This document shows positions 1 through 9,104 of a stretch of DNA of 64,000 nucleotides, piece after piece (the stretch's first letter is position 1; each line of letters begins with the position of its first letter). The stretch is from Virgibacillus_F sp049310925 (lineage in GTDB: Bacteria > Bacillota > Bacilli > Bacillales > Amphibacillaceae): NCBI RefSeq assembly GCF_049310925.1, contig NZ_JBMERP010000008.1:1-64000 (forward strand), written 5' to 3'. The position numbers and the translations under genes are program-made. The notes under the pieces are model-generated. The model was not told the DNA's origin and did not search any database. It saw only the letters and a program-made list of their open reading frames with translations.

Positions 1-419
1 ACTATTTCGAAGTTGATTTCTTTTTCAATATATTTTTCACCTTCTTGCACCTGCGAATAATCACACACCACTATATCAGATAAATACTTAAATGCATTTT
101 TATACAAAACTTCGTACATTCTACGGTGTATAAAATCATCGCTATCAACAAACCCAATGTATTCACCTCTTGCTATTTGAATACCAGCGTTTCTAGCAGA
201 GGATAGTCCTCCATTTGCTTTATGAATTACTTTTATTCTGTTGTCTTTTTTCATATAACTATCACATATGTCTGAACAATTATCTGGAGAACCGTCGTTG
301 ACAAGAATCAATTCAAAATCTTTATATGTTTGATTTAATATTGAGTCTATGCATTTAGCCAAGTATTGTTCCACTTTATAAACAGGCACAATAATACTTA
401 ATTTATAATCCATGACCAT
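1..419 (-). CDS. Family 2 glycosyltransferase, N-terminal part (runs off left edge)
   Basis: The minus-strand frame is open from about 419 to the window edge, so only roughly the first 138 residues are present. It begins MVMDYKLSIIVPVYK and shows the GT-A fold signature: an NDGS nucleotide-binding motif followed by the metal-binding DSDD motif, as in processive and non-processive GT2 enzymes that move a sugar from a nucleotide donor to a lipid-linked acceptor. A GGGGTG ribosome site lies 6 nt before the ATG at 419, with a second in-frame ATG at 413. It is the last visible gene of the exopolysaccharide operon and is closely related to the next GT2 upstream (486-1502), which suggests tandem duplication. 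Donor and acceptor are unknown. Confidence 0.85.
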   Translation of the reverse strand, partial: MVMDYKLSIIVPVYKVEQYLAKCIDSILNQTYKDFELILVNDGSPDNCSDICDSYMKKDNRIKVIHKANGGLSSARNAGIQIARGEYIGFVDSDDFIHRRMYEVLYKNAFKYLSDIVVCDYSQVQEGEKYIEKEINFEI

Positions 420-485
420 ACTCTACACCCCAAAAATTATATTTATCTGTTGCTGTTTTTTATACTTATGAGCACAAGAGAATGA

Positions 486-1502
486 CTATTTACTGAATTT
501 ATATAATAATAAAAAATAAGCTAACAAATATTGTTGCTTATTTATTAGCAAAGAAAATACCCTATAAAACTTTAATGAGATTCCATATTCAGCTATAGTT
601 TGTTTATATATTAAGTCACTTCGTAATTGTTTTAGTACTTCAAATTTACCTCTTAGCTTAGTATCTTTCCTATGAATTATGATATTGCGCAAACATAAAA
701 TATACATTGGAAAGATATATGAATAAGTATGTTTTATAACACCTTCTTTTGCTCCCGTATAATTTAAAAAGTCAAACAATGATTTGCAAACAGTATTGAT
801 ATCAGGAACTATGTTCACTTTATTACGTTTAGCAAGTTGATTTGTTGATATACTTATATTATAGTGGTATAACGCATTTGGTAATAAAGTTATTTTGTTA
901 GAGTATCGTAAATATCGTAAATTAAAGTCGAAATCTTCATATAAAACTAAGTTTTCATTGAAGTACAGTTTTTGGTTGACTATTATGCTTCTTTTAAATA
1001 AATACATCCAAGAAGGTTGCATTCCAACTGAGTTTAAATAATAAATAAAGTTTTTGCTTAGGTCTGCAACGTTTATTTCATGCTTTTTATAAAACCCGTT
1101 GAATTCACTTTTTATTAATTCATTGCCACTAAATAAGTCCTTAATTAGACTAAAAACATATGTTTCACTATTATCTTCTATAATATTATAATTTAACGTA
1201 TTCAGAGCATTATATTCAAGCCAGTCATCACTGTCCACAAACATTATAAATTCACCGTTTGCTAAATCTATTCCTGCATTACGAGCAGATGATACACCCC
1301 CATTTAGTTTATGTTTTACTATTACTCTATCATCTTTTAAGAAATATTCGTCACATATTTCCCCAGATTTATCTGGGGAGCCATCATCTATCAGTATGAG
1401 TTCGAAGTCTCTGTATGTTTGATTCAGTATTGAATCAATACATTTCTGAATATACGACTCTGCTTTATAAACAGGAACAATTACACTTATTTTTGGGATC
1501 AT
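486..1502 (-). CDS. Family 2 glycosyltransferase
   Basis: A complete 338-residue GT2 enzyme. The N-terminal GT-A domain (about residues 4-170) has the opening ISVIVPVYK, a DDG motif at 39-41 and DSDD at 90-93. The C-terminal half is AT-rich, helical and hydrophobic near its end. It probably adds one sugar during assembly of the lipid-linked exopolysaccharide repeat unit at the inner face of the membrane. It follows the GT4 gene at 1518-2705 with a short gap, in the same direction. The strong resemblance to the partial GT2 at 1-419 in the first 100 residues points to recent paralogy. The specific sugar cannot be inferred. Confidence 0.9.
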   Translation of the reverse strand: MIPKISVIVPVYKAESYIQKCIDSILNQTYRDFELILIDDGSPDKSGEICDEYFLKDDRVIVKHKLNGGVSSARNAGIDLANGEFIMFVDSDDWLEYNALNTLNYNIIEDNSETYVFSLIKDLFSGNELIKSEFNGFYKKHEINVADLSKNFIYYLNSVGMQPSWMYLFKRSIIVNQKLYFNENLVLYEDFDFNLRYLRYSNKITLLPNALYHYNISISTNQLAKRNKVNIVPDINTVCKSLFDFLNYTGAKEGVIKHTYSYIFPMYILCLRNIIIHRKDTKLRGKFEVLKQLRSDLIYKQTIAEYGISLKFYRVFSLLINKQQYLLAYFLLLYKFSK

Positions 1503-1517
1503 AATTTTTACTCCTTT

Positions 1518-2705
1518 CTAAGAAATGTAGTTAAGAAATTTGGCTATTTCTTTAGTTGTATTACCATTATAAACTTTTAAGTTGGTGGATAGTTTTTCTC
1601 TTATTATTGGATTGTCAATAAGCCATAATATCTTTTGAGTAAGTTCTTCTTCACTTGTCTTTATAATTATTCCATTAAATGAATTTGTAAGTTGCTCATT
1701 TGCCCCTGTGAAATTGGTTGACACAATAGGCTTATTCAAACATTTCGCCTCGGCTAATGTAAGACAATATCCTTCGTGTCTAGATGGTTGAACATAAATA
1801 TCCGCATTTTGTATATAGGGATAGGGATTTTTCTTTGATCCTAGTAATATAAAATCGTTATGTAATCCAAGGTTTTCTATTAACTGTTCATATTCTTTTC
1901 TAGCATTTCCATCTCCTACACAATACCACTTTACGTCATAGCCTTTTTTCTTAAGTTTTGATAAAGATTTAATTGCAATATCCTGACCCTTTTCTCTGGA
2001 AAGTCTCCCTACTGTGACAATATTTATCCCATTAAAGCCATCATCAAATGGACATGACTCTTTTGCTAACTCCTTTATCAGTTCAGGGGTTATTATGTTT
2101 AAAAATACATCTGCCTTGTTTTCATCATTCGGAAATTTTTCAATGAGTCTTTTTCTTGCTTCTTTTGAAACAACAAAAATTTTGTTAAATTTGTTATGTA
2201 ACTTGTTATATAACTTTACATTTATAGGATGTTTAGAGACATCAAAATGGATCCATGATATTTTTTTGTTGGCAGTTACTTTATTGACTAGGTAATAATC
2301 AATAATGTCTGTCGGCCCTTGATATGCAATAGCAACATCATATTTGTCTTTATGATTGGGAATCCGCTTAAAAACATGCTTATAATAAATGTACCGATCA
2401 TTCATGTGCTTTGATATCAAATATGAACTAACAAATGGAAAGACTTTAAAAAATTGCTTATTGTTCATATAATTATCTATTGTTTGTTGTGGGGGTTGCA
2501 TAATGATCGGTTTTACCTTATTAAACCATTTGACTTCCTCCACCTTCACCCAATCTGGTACTAAATTTAGAAAACCGCCTTTCTTCTCTAGTAATAGAAC
2601 CGTAATATCATATTTTTCCTTTGGTATAACGGATAGTAGGGATAATAAAGATTTTTCTACTCCACCAATATTCATGCTGCTTAACATAAATAATATTTTT
2701 TTCAT
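1518..2705 (-). CDS. Family 4 glycosyltransferase
   Basis: A GT-B glycosyltransferase of about 395 residues. The N-terminal acceptor domain starts KKILFML and has a GGVEKSLL glycine loop. The C-terminal Rossmann domain has VTVGRLSREKGQ and the EX7E donor-binding motif in SRHEGYCLTLAEA. I place the start at ATG 2705 because an AAGGGG ribosome site lies 8 nt before it; a GTG at 2714 overlaps that site. It belongs to a block of four GT4 paralogs (1518-6393) and is closest to its immediate upstream neighbour 2745-3941. It probably acts in repeat-unit assembly of exopolysaccharide. The substrate is unknown. Confidence 0.9.
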   Translation of the reverse strand: MKKILFMLSSMNIGGVEKSLLSLLSVIPKEKYDITVLLLEKKGGFLNLVPDWVKVEEVKWFNKVKPIIMQPPQQTIDNYMNNKQFFKVFPFVSSYLISKHMNDRYIYYKHVFKRIPNHKDKYDVAIAYQGPTDIIDYYLVNKVTANKKISWIHFDVSKHPINVKLYNKLHNKFNKIFVVSKEARKRLIEKFPNDENKADVFLNIITPELIKELAKESCPFDDGFNGINIVTVGRLSREKGQDIAIKSLSKLKKKGYDVKWYCVGDGNARKEYEQLIENLGLHNDFILLGSKKNPYPYIQNADIYVQPSRHEGYCLTLAEAKCLNKPIVSTNFTGANEQLTNSFNGIIIKTSEEELTQKILWLIDNPIIREKLSTNLKVYNGNTTKEIAKFLNYIS

Positions 2706-2744
2706 TGTATACACCCCTTCTATTTCTTTGTAATATCAAAGTGT

Positions 2745-3941
2745 TTAGGTAACATTAGCTATTCCAATTAACTTGTTTATTTCTTTAGTATTATTAATAT
2801 TTTCTTTATGGAGACCTTCTCTACATAAACTTCTGTGATTGTCATCATTTAGTAATTTCATTAGGGCATCAACCATTTCCCGTTCGTCAAATTTTACAAT
2901 TAACCCTAACTTATTATTTGATAACTGTTCTTTTGCACCAGTGAAATTGGTACTAACAATAGGATTATCAAAACACTTTGCCTCTGCGAGTGTGATACAA
3001 TATCCTTCATGGCGTGAGGGCTGAACATAAATATCACATTCTTTCATAAAAGGATACGGATTTGGGCTTGCACCTAATAAAATAAAATCTTCCTTGACTT
3101 TATATTTTGTTATAAGCTCTTCATATTTATCCCTTTCATTTCCTTCACCGATACAATACCATCTTACATTAAAGCCATTTTCTTTCAAATTTGCCAACAC
3201 TGTGATAATTAAATCTTGGCCTTTTTCTTTGCTAAGTCGACCCACTGTCAATATTCTAATCCCCTTAAATTGATCGTTAAATCCAATTCCTTCATCGGCC
3301 TTTTTTAATAGCGACTGAGGAGATATGATATTATGGAATGTATCTACTTTATTTAGTAATTCCGGTAACCGTTTCACCAACCGGCTTCTTCCTTCATCTG
3401 ATACAACAAATAGCTTATCAAATTCCCTATACAATTTAGTTGCAAAATTTGTGTCAAAGTCTATCTTCCCAATATCAAAGTGAATCCATTGGATCTTCCT
3501 TTTTGCTTTAATTTTGTGGATTACAAAATAACTTATGAAATCCATTGGACCAGCATAAGCCACAGCGACATCGTATTCACTTATGAAGTTGGGAACGTCT
3601 TTTAAGATGTACTTAAAGAAAATACTTTTACTTTTGACTAATTTAGATAGTACGTAAGTGAAAAGTAGACCAACCCCGCTACGTATTTTGCCTTTTTTCA
3701 GAAGATTTATAGCGACTTCTTTTGGTGGCTTATTCAATACATCCATTAAATCATTATATTCCTTCACATACTCTACATGTACATCATTAGGTATTGAGTC
3801 AAGAAATCCACCATATTCCTCCAACATCAATATTGTGATATCATAATCACTCTTAGGCATCTCAGAAATCATATTAAGTAAGGCTTTTTCTGTCCCACCT
3901 ACATTCATATTTATCAGCATGAACAATATTTTTTTCTTCAT
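2745..3941 (-). CDS. Family 4 glycosyltransferase (tandem paralog)
   Basis: A 398-residue GT-B enzyme with the same architecture as the gene at 1518-2705: a GGTEKALL N-terminal loop, WIHFD motif, TVGRLSKEKGQ in the C-terminal Rossmann domain, and SRHEGYCITLAEA as the EX7E signature. Long stretches match the neighbour, including DIYVQPSRHEGY and STNFTGA, so the pair arose by duplication. It is co-directional with its neighbours, 15 bp downstream of the GT4 at 3957. It likely transfers a sugar to the growing lipid-linked exopolysaccharide unit in the cytoplasm. Sugar identity cannot be read from sequence. Confidence 0.9.
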   Translation of the reverse strand: MKKKILFMLINMNVGGTEKALLNMISEMPKSDYDITILMLEEYGGFLDSIPNDVHVEYVKEYNDLMDVLNKPPKEVAINLLKKGKIRSGVGLLFTYVLSKLVKSKSIFFKYILKDVPNFISEYDVAVAYAGPMDFISYFVIHKIKAKRKIQWIHFDIGKIDFDTNFATKLYREFDKLFVVSDEGRSRLVKRLPELLNKVDTFHNIISPQSLLKKADEGIGFNDQFKGIRILTVGRLSKEKGQDLIITVLANLKENGFNVRWYCIGEGNERDKYEELITKYKVKEDFILLGASPNPYPFMKECDIYVQPSRHEGYCITLAEAKCFDNPIVSTNFTGAKEQLSNNKLGLIVKFDEREMVDALMKLLNDDNHRSLCREGLHKENINNTKEINKLIGIANVT

Positions 3942-3956
3942 TAGTTTTACTCACTT

Positions 3957-5147
3957 TCATCCTATTAATTGGTAAAACTTTTCTATTTCCTCCACATTAC
4001 CTTTTTTCTCATTTTTTAAATACTGAACAATACTATCTCTTAATTTCTTATCATTTATTAGTTTCATTATTCCTTCTGTTACAGCGTCTGCATTCATATC
4101 TACTACTAGACCATTCATGCCATCCACCATTTGAGAATAAACAGCGTCAAACCTTGTAGTTACAACTGGAACATTAAGCATTCTTGCTTCGGCAATGGCA
4201 AGGCCAAATCCTTCAAACTTAGATGTCTGAACGTACATATCAGCATTTTTTATAAAAGAATACGGATTTGATTTAACCCCTAACAAAACAAAATGATCCG
4301 ATAAGTCATTTGCTAGTATATATTTCTCGATTTCTTTTTTTAATGGGCCTTTTCCCAGAACGTACCACTTAAAATTAACGCCTTTATCCTTTAGTTTTTT
4401 ACATACTTCTAATGCAATATCATATCCCTTTTGATGGGCTAACCTCCCTATAGTCAATATTCTTAACCCAGTAAAACAATCTTCATAACTTTCGCCTATA
4501 CCAGACATTCTGGAAATTAATTGAGGGTCATTAATATCATATATCACCTTGGTTCGGTCAGTGTAGTAAGGAAAAGTTTCTAACAATATTTCTTTTGTTG
4601 ATTCTGACACGGCAACTATCTTATTAAATTGATCATAATAACTTCTTTGGAACTTTTTTTCATCTTCATCTAATCGGTAACTAACATTTACCCATGCAAA
4701 CTTTTCTTTTGCCTTAACCTTTTCAGCCACATAAAAAGTCGGTACTCCTTGTGCATAACTAATAGCGGTATCATATATTTTAGGATTTTGTTCTATTACA
4801 TCTGATATACACTCCCAATATATCCTAGCTTCCTGCTCTAAATTATTTTTTGATTTTCTTAAGTTAATTGAATAGTTGACCCTTGAATTAAACATTTGAA
4901 AGTCTAACATTCTCATCGATTGAATAAACGATCCAAATAAACTTAATTCTGCAAACTTTGAGTAAGTAAAGGGTCTTAGTATAGTTACCTCCTCAGGTAT
5001 AAACCTTTCAAAGTCTCCTCCATGTGAAAATAGTATTAGATCAACAGAATATTTATTATAGTTCAATAAACTAAGCAAAGTGGTTAAACTTTTTTCAGCA
5101 CCTGCACAGTATAACGAGTCAATTACAAAAAGAATGTTTTTTTTCAT
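3957..5147 (-). CDS. Family 4 glycosyltransferase
   Basis: A GT-B glycosyltransferase of 396 residues. It has an AGAEKSLTTLL glycine-rich loop near the N-terminus, TIGRLAHQKGYD in the C-terminal donor domain and the EX7E signature in SKFEGFGLAIAEA. It is one of four consecutive GT4 paralogs, more diverged from the 1518/2745 pair but keeping the same block order. The ATG at 5147 is preceded by AGGGTGATCTAAC, a modest ribosome site. There is a 67-bp gap to the upstream GT4. It likely contributes a glycosidic linkage in the exopolysaccharide repeat. Confidence 0.9.
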   Translation of the reverse strand: MKKNILFVIDSLYCAGAEKSLTTLLSLLNYNKYSVDLILFSHGGDFERFIPEEVTILRPFTYSKFAELSLFGSFIQSMRMLDFQMFNSRVNYSINLRKSKNNLEQEARIYWECISDVIEQNPKIYDTAISYAQGVPTFYVAEKVKAKEKFAWVNVSYRLDEDEKKFQRSYYDQFNKIVAVSESTKEILLETFPYYTDRTKVIYDINDPQLISRMSGIGESYEDCFTGLRILTIGRLAHQKGYDIALEVCKKLKDKGVNFKWYVLGKGPLKKEIEKYILANDLSDHFVLLGVKSNPYSFIKNADMYVQTSKFEGFGLAIAEARMLNVPVVTTRFDAVYSQMVDGMNGLVVDMNADAVTEGIMKLINDKKLRDSIVQYLKNEKKGNVEEIEKFYQLIG

Positions 5148-5214
5148 TGTTAGATCACCCTCACTACTTTTGTATATATCGTAAATTACAGAATTAATTT
5201 ACTTGAAAAGTTAA

Positions 5215-6393
5215 TTAAACTAATTGGTATAATTTATCCAGCTCTTCACTATTATGATAATTATTCATGGTACAGTTAGTCGCCAGTCTCTCTCTAAACT
5301 CATTATCCTGATAAAGCTTTTCAATTCCGTCTGCTATACCGTTTACGTCTGCCTTACAGATATAACCATCGATCCCATTCTGAATTTGGCTTGATGCAGT
5401 AGGATAATTTGTGATCAACACTGGTTTAGATAGTATTTGCGCTTCACCTACTGTAACTGCCTTGCCTTCATAACGTGATGGCTGTACGTAAAGATCTGCA
5501 GCTTTCATATGAGGATATGGGTTTGTCTGCTTACCCAGAAGAATAAACGAATCTTCTAGATGGTTAGCTGTAATCAATTTTTTAAGCATTTTTTCGTCCC
5601 CACCGTAACCAACAACATACCAAGCTATATCTTTGTAACCTCTATCCTTTAATAACTTTAATGCTTTTATAGCTTGATCAATCCCTTTTGCATGAGATAG
5701 TCGAGCTACTGTTATCACTTTAAATCTGAAATCACTGAGCATTGGATTTTCCACTTCTTCATTCGCTAAAGTCCTTACTACATCCGGTGAAGTGATATTC
5801 TCAATGACTATTACCTTTTCTGCTAAAGTAGGATACTTTTCTATGAAAGCATTTTTACATGCATCAGATACCGCAACAATAGAATCAAATTTATTCCACA
5901 TTTTTATGTCCATTTCAATGTCAGTATCAACTGTTGAAAAATCGGTATGAATCCACGCTATTTTGGTCGCTGCCCTAACTTTCTCAGCAACGAAATAATG
6001 TGGCCATAAGTAACTTATTGCAATGTCGTACTGTTTTTCTGTTTTTGGCAGAAACGGCAGTCCATACTTCCACATATATTGCATCTGCTTATATCCTTTT
6101 TCGGTTGAATCATCTATACTGGCCCTGTATTTGGCCAGAAGTCTGGTTGAGGCAAGTGCAATATTTCCCGATTTTAAAATTTGTCCAATAGACATTCTGA
6201 AAGTTTTATAGGATTTTGACTCTCTAAGCAAATTCTGTTTTTTTGGAAGCAGATCCATCAGTTCCCCGGTATGGCTATATAACATCAAATCAACTGCATA
6301 GTTGGTGTTATCAAAATTATTCAACATACTGATTAAACTTCTTTCAACACCCCCAATTTCCATATCAAAGGAAGCGATCAACAGATTTTTCAT
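5215..6393 (-). CDS. Family 4 glycosyltransferase
   Basis: A GT-B enzyme of about 392 residues with GGVERSLI in the N-terminal loop, TVARLSHAKGID in the C-terminal domain, and SRYEGKAVTVGEA as the EX7E donor site. I choose ATG 6393 (MKNLLIASFD) because GGAGG sits 5 nt before it; an ATG four codons earlier has no such site. Its 5' end overlaps the 3' end of the upstream GT4 (6365-7519) by 29 bp, so the two are translationally coupled. It is the most diverged of the four tandem paralogs. Substrate unknown. Confidence 0.9.
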   Translation of the reverse strand: MKNLLIASFDMEIGGVERSLISMLNNFDNTNYAVDLMLYSHTGELMDLLPKKQNLLRESKSYKTFRMSIGQILKSGNIALASTRLLAKYRASIDDSTEKGYKQMQYMWKYGLPFLPKTEKQYDIAISYLWPHYFVAEKVRAATKIAWIHTDFSTVDTDIEMDIKMWNKFDSIVAVSDACKNAFIEKYPTLAEKVIVIENITSPDVVRTLANEEVENPMLSDFRFKVITVARLSHAKGIDQAIKALKLLKDRGYKDIAWYVVGYGGDEKMLKKLITANHLEDSFILLGKQTNPYPHMKAADLYVQPSRYEGKAVTVGEAQILSKPVLITNYPTASSQIQNGIDGYICKADVNGIADGIEKLYQDNEFRERLATNCTMNNYHNSEELDKLYQLV

Positions 6394-7519
6394 ATGATCC
6401 TCCATCTTTTAAGTTATAAAGTGCGGTTAATTTTGTTATTCCAGCTGATAAGGAATATCCCTTTGTTTTAAAGCTGTCAGCAATTAAATTTTTATTTTTT
6501 TCTTTCTTTCCTGCTTGCTCTATGATCTTATTCGCCCAAACTTCAGGTCCATCAGATAATGCCAGTTTCGATACTAAACCTAACTCCAAATCTGCTTCCG
6601 GCTGAATGGCTTCAGAAACAACACATGGTACACCACTCGCTTGCGCTTCTAATAAAACAAGGCCTAATCCTTCATATATGGAAGGGAAAACAAAAACATC
6701 CATGCAATGCAATAAGTTTGATATGTCACTCCTTACACCAACAAACCTGATGTTTTCATATAGTAATTCTGCTTTTGCCTTATCTTCTATTTGATGTCTC
6801 AGATCACCATCGCCAACCAGCAGAAGCTTAACAATGGGATCTCGCTTAACCACACTTTTCATAATTTCTATTAGAAACGCATGATTCTTTGCCTCAATAA
6901 ATCTACCGATATGACCAATAACCAAACTATTTCCAAGTCCCTCTTCTAGTTTCAATTTTGCGGTTCCTATTCTTAAATTTGCCATAAATGTTAAGTAGTT
7001 GATTGCATTGGGAAAGTAGGAATAAGTTGCTTTCTTTACTCCGCTTTCTCCAAATAAATATTTTCCTGATTCGTTGCTGCACGCTAACAAGTTAGTTGAA
7101 AAGATTTGAATCATGATTCGCATTAATTTAATATATACTTTTCTGTTATGACTTATTTCATTGTCGGCAGTAGTATGGGCATGAGCGATTCTTACTGGAA
7201 CACCTGCTATACGTGCAGCCAGATTTGCTATTCCACAATGAAACAATGTGTGTGCATGAACTGCGTTATAGGGTCCATACTGTTTGATAGCACGATAGAG
7301 TTGTTTGATTGATTGTGTATTTGATAACTTAATTACTCTTCCACCAAGTTGTCTTATTTCCTGATCGTAATGTGCATCTTCTTTACCATATGAAATAAAA
7401 TCAAACTGGATTATTTCATGATTAATATTCCGGTAAATGTTCATTAACATCGTTTCAGTACCCGCTCGATTCATTGCTCCAACAACATGGAGTATCCTCC
7501 TCGGCTTTATGCTGCTCAC
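6365..7519 (-). CDS. EpsF-like family 4 glycosyltransferase
   Basis: A 384-residue GT-B enzyme. The N-terminus (ILHVVGAMNRAGTETMLMN) and the VHAHT and RIAHAHTT segments resemble B. subtilis EpsF, and the EX7E motif is SIYEGLGLVLLEA. It lies immediately downstream of sinR in the same direction, and its 3' end overlaps the next GT4. It should transfer a sugar onto the lipid-linked exopolysaccharide intermediate on the cytoplasmic side of the membrane. A second EpsF-type gene is present at 13450-14568, so I leave the symbol open. The family call is firm; the acceptor is not. Confidence 0.9.
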   Translation of the reverse strand: MSSIKPRRILHVVGAMNRAGTETMLMNIYRNINHEIIQFDFISYGKEDAHYDQEIRQLGGRVIKLSNTQSIKQLYRAIKQYGPYNAVHAHTLFHCGIANLAARIAGVPVRIAHAHTTADNEISHNRKVYIKLMRIMIQIFSTNLLACSNESGKYLFGESGVKKATYSYFPNAINYLTFMANLRIGTAKLKLEEGLGNSLVIGHIGRFIEAKNHAFLIEIMKSVVKRDPIVKLLLVGDGDLRHQIEDKAKAELLYENIRFVGVRSDISNLLHCMDVFVFPSIYEGLGLVLLEAQASGVPCVVSEAIQPEADLELGLVSKLALSDGPEVWANKIIEQAGKKEKNKNLIADSFKTKGYSLSAGITKLTALYNLKDGGSYEKSVDRFL

Positions 7520-7549
7520 TTATTCTCCTCCCAACACCAACCTGTTTCA

Positions 7550-7888
7550 CTACTCCTTTTCTATTTTCTTATTCTGCCACTTGGCATATTCAATGATGGA
7601 TTTGTACTCTTGCAGCTGTTCTTTCTCTACACCTGATTCCTGAAGATCCTTGATAAATTCAAGCCATTCGTGCTCAAGAATCGATTTATCAGATTTTAAA
7701 TCGATTAACTTTCTAAGATCAACACCTAGAACTTTTGCTAATTTCTCCATGATTTGTATCGATGGATTCATATTCAAGTTTCGTTCAATATTGCTTAAAT
7801 AGGACTTTGATACATTGGCACGCAGGGCAAGCTCAGATAATGTCAGCCCCTTTTGCTTACGGATTTCCTGTATATTTTTCCCGATCAT
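7550..7888 (-). CDS. sinR: SinR-type transcriptional repressor of matrix genes
   Basis: 112 residues with the two-part layout of B. subtilis SinR (111 aa). Residues 1-60 form an XRE helix-turn-helix with LSELALRANVSKSYLSNIER and NPSIQ, nearly matching SinR. Residues about 73-105 form the SinI/SinR oligomerisation helix pair (EWLEFIKDLQESGVEK, then YAKWQ). The family represses eps and tapA matrix operons by binding GTTCTYT sites. GAGGT lies 7 nt before the ATG, inside the end of epsN, 3 bp away, so it is co-transcribed in the operon it presumably represses. No sinI antagonist gene is visible in the window. Placement inside the eps operon is unlike B. subtilis, where sinIR is unlinked. Confidence 0.9.
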   Translation of the reverse strand: MIGKNIQEIRKQKGLTLSELALRANVSKSYLSNIERNLNMNPSIQIMEKLAKVLGVDLRKLIDLKSDKSILEHEWLEFIKDLQESGVEKEQLQEYKSIIEYAKWQNKKIEKE

Positions 7889-7891
7889 ATT

Positions 7892-9079
7892 CTATACCTC
7901 GTGTTTTCTTGGATAGTATAATTCTGTATTCCTGGCTTCTTTCACTGCATTCTTAAAACAGATTATAACCCGGTCCTGTTCACCTTCCGTTAAACTTGAC
8001 CCTGATGGTAAGCATAAACCTGTCTGGAATAAGTTTTCTCCAACATGTTCGTCGGTATCGTGTGAATAGTAGTCACACTTCTGAAATAGCGGCTGCATAT
8101 GCAGCGGTTTCCAAACATGGCGTGCATCTATGTTTTCACTATTTAATGATTCAACTAGTTGTTTTGCTGATATTCCAGCTTCTTTTTCATTAATGGTTAA
8201 CGTCGTGAGCCATCTATTTGCCTGTGTACCTGTCAATTCTGACATAAAATTAGTTCCAGCCATATCGCTTAATGCTAGAAAATAGTTTTCAAAAACTCGT
8301 CTTCTGGCTTCTACTCGATCTTCCAGTACATGTAACTGAGCTCTTCCAACACCGGCTAATAAATTACTCATCCGATAATTAAATCCAGTTACACTATGCT
8401 GGTAATATGGCGCAGGATCCCGTGCCTGCGTTGCTAAAAAACGGGCACGCTTGATTGCTTGCTCATCATCCGAGACAAGCATTCCTCCCCCGGATGTCGT
8501 TATAATCTTGTTTCCATTAAACGAAAAAATTCCAAACCTGCCAAATGAGCCACTCACTTTATCTTTATAAGTCGTTCCAAGTGACTCTGCAGCATCTTCA
8601 ATAATTGGAATTTCATAGTAGTTGCAGATTAATTGAAGTTCATCCATTTTTGCGCTTTGTCCATATAAATTAACGATAATAACTGCTTTTGGCAGTTTCC
8701 CTTTAAGAGATGCACGCTGCAGAGCTCTTCTTAATGCCAGTGGAGACATGTTCCAGGTTTCAGGCTCTGAATCAATAAAAACTGGTTCGGCTCCCTGATA
8801 TAAAATCGGATTTGCACTTGCCACAAATGTAAGTGTGGAACAAAATACACTGTCACCTTCTTTTACTTTTAATAAAGATAGAGCCAAGTGTATAGCTGCA
8901 GTACCTGAACTTACCGCGGCAGCATCCTTAACTCCTACGTAACTTGCTATTTCTTTTTCAAATGCATCAACATTTGGACCAAGAGGTGCAATCCAGTTTG
9001 TTTTGAATGCTTCTTTAATATAATGGAGCTCTTTTCCACTCATATGCGGTGGAGAAAGATGTATTCTAGGATCTGTCAT
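7892..9079 (-). CDS. epsN: EpsN-type PLP sugar aminotransferase
   Basis: 395 residues of the DegT/DnrJ/EryC1/StrS family. The opening IHLSPPHMSGKELHYIKEAF and NWIAPLGP closely match EpsN, which transfers an amino group to a 4-keto-6-deoxy UDP-sugar to make UDP-2-acetamido-4-amino-2,4,6-trideoxyglucose. The PLP lysine is expected in FNGNKIITTSGGG, near residue 190. It should use the keto-sugar from EpsC (16616-18448) and hand its amine to the acetyltransferase EpsM just upstream. The pathway therefore makes a bacillosamine-like sugar for the exopolysaccharide. Confidence 0.93.
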   Translation of the reverse strand: MTDPRIHLSPPHMSGKELHYIKEAFKTNWIAPLGPNVDAFEKEIASYVGVKDAAAVSSGTAAIHLALSLLKVKEGDSVFCSTLTFVASANPILYQGAEPVFIDSEPETWNMSPLALRRALQRASLKGKLPKAVIIVNLYGQSAKMDELQLICNYYEIPIIEDAAESLGTTYKDKVSGSFGRFGIFSFNGNKIITTSGGGMLVSDDEQAIKRARFLATQARDPAPYYQHSVTGFNYRMSNLLAGVGRAQLHVLEDRVEARRRVFENYFLALSDMAGTNFMSELTGTQANRWLTTLTINEKEAGISAKQLVESLNSENIDARHVWKPLHMQPLFQKCDYYSHDTDEHVGENLFQTGLCLPSGSSLTEGEQDRVIICFKNAVKEARNTELYYPRKHEV

Positions 9080-9104
9080 TTTTAGCCACCATCTCTTCTA
9101 TTAA

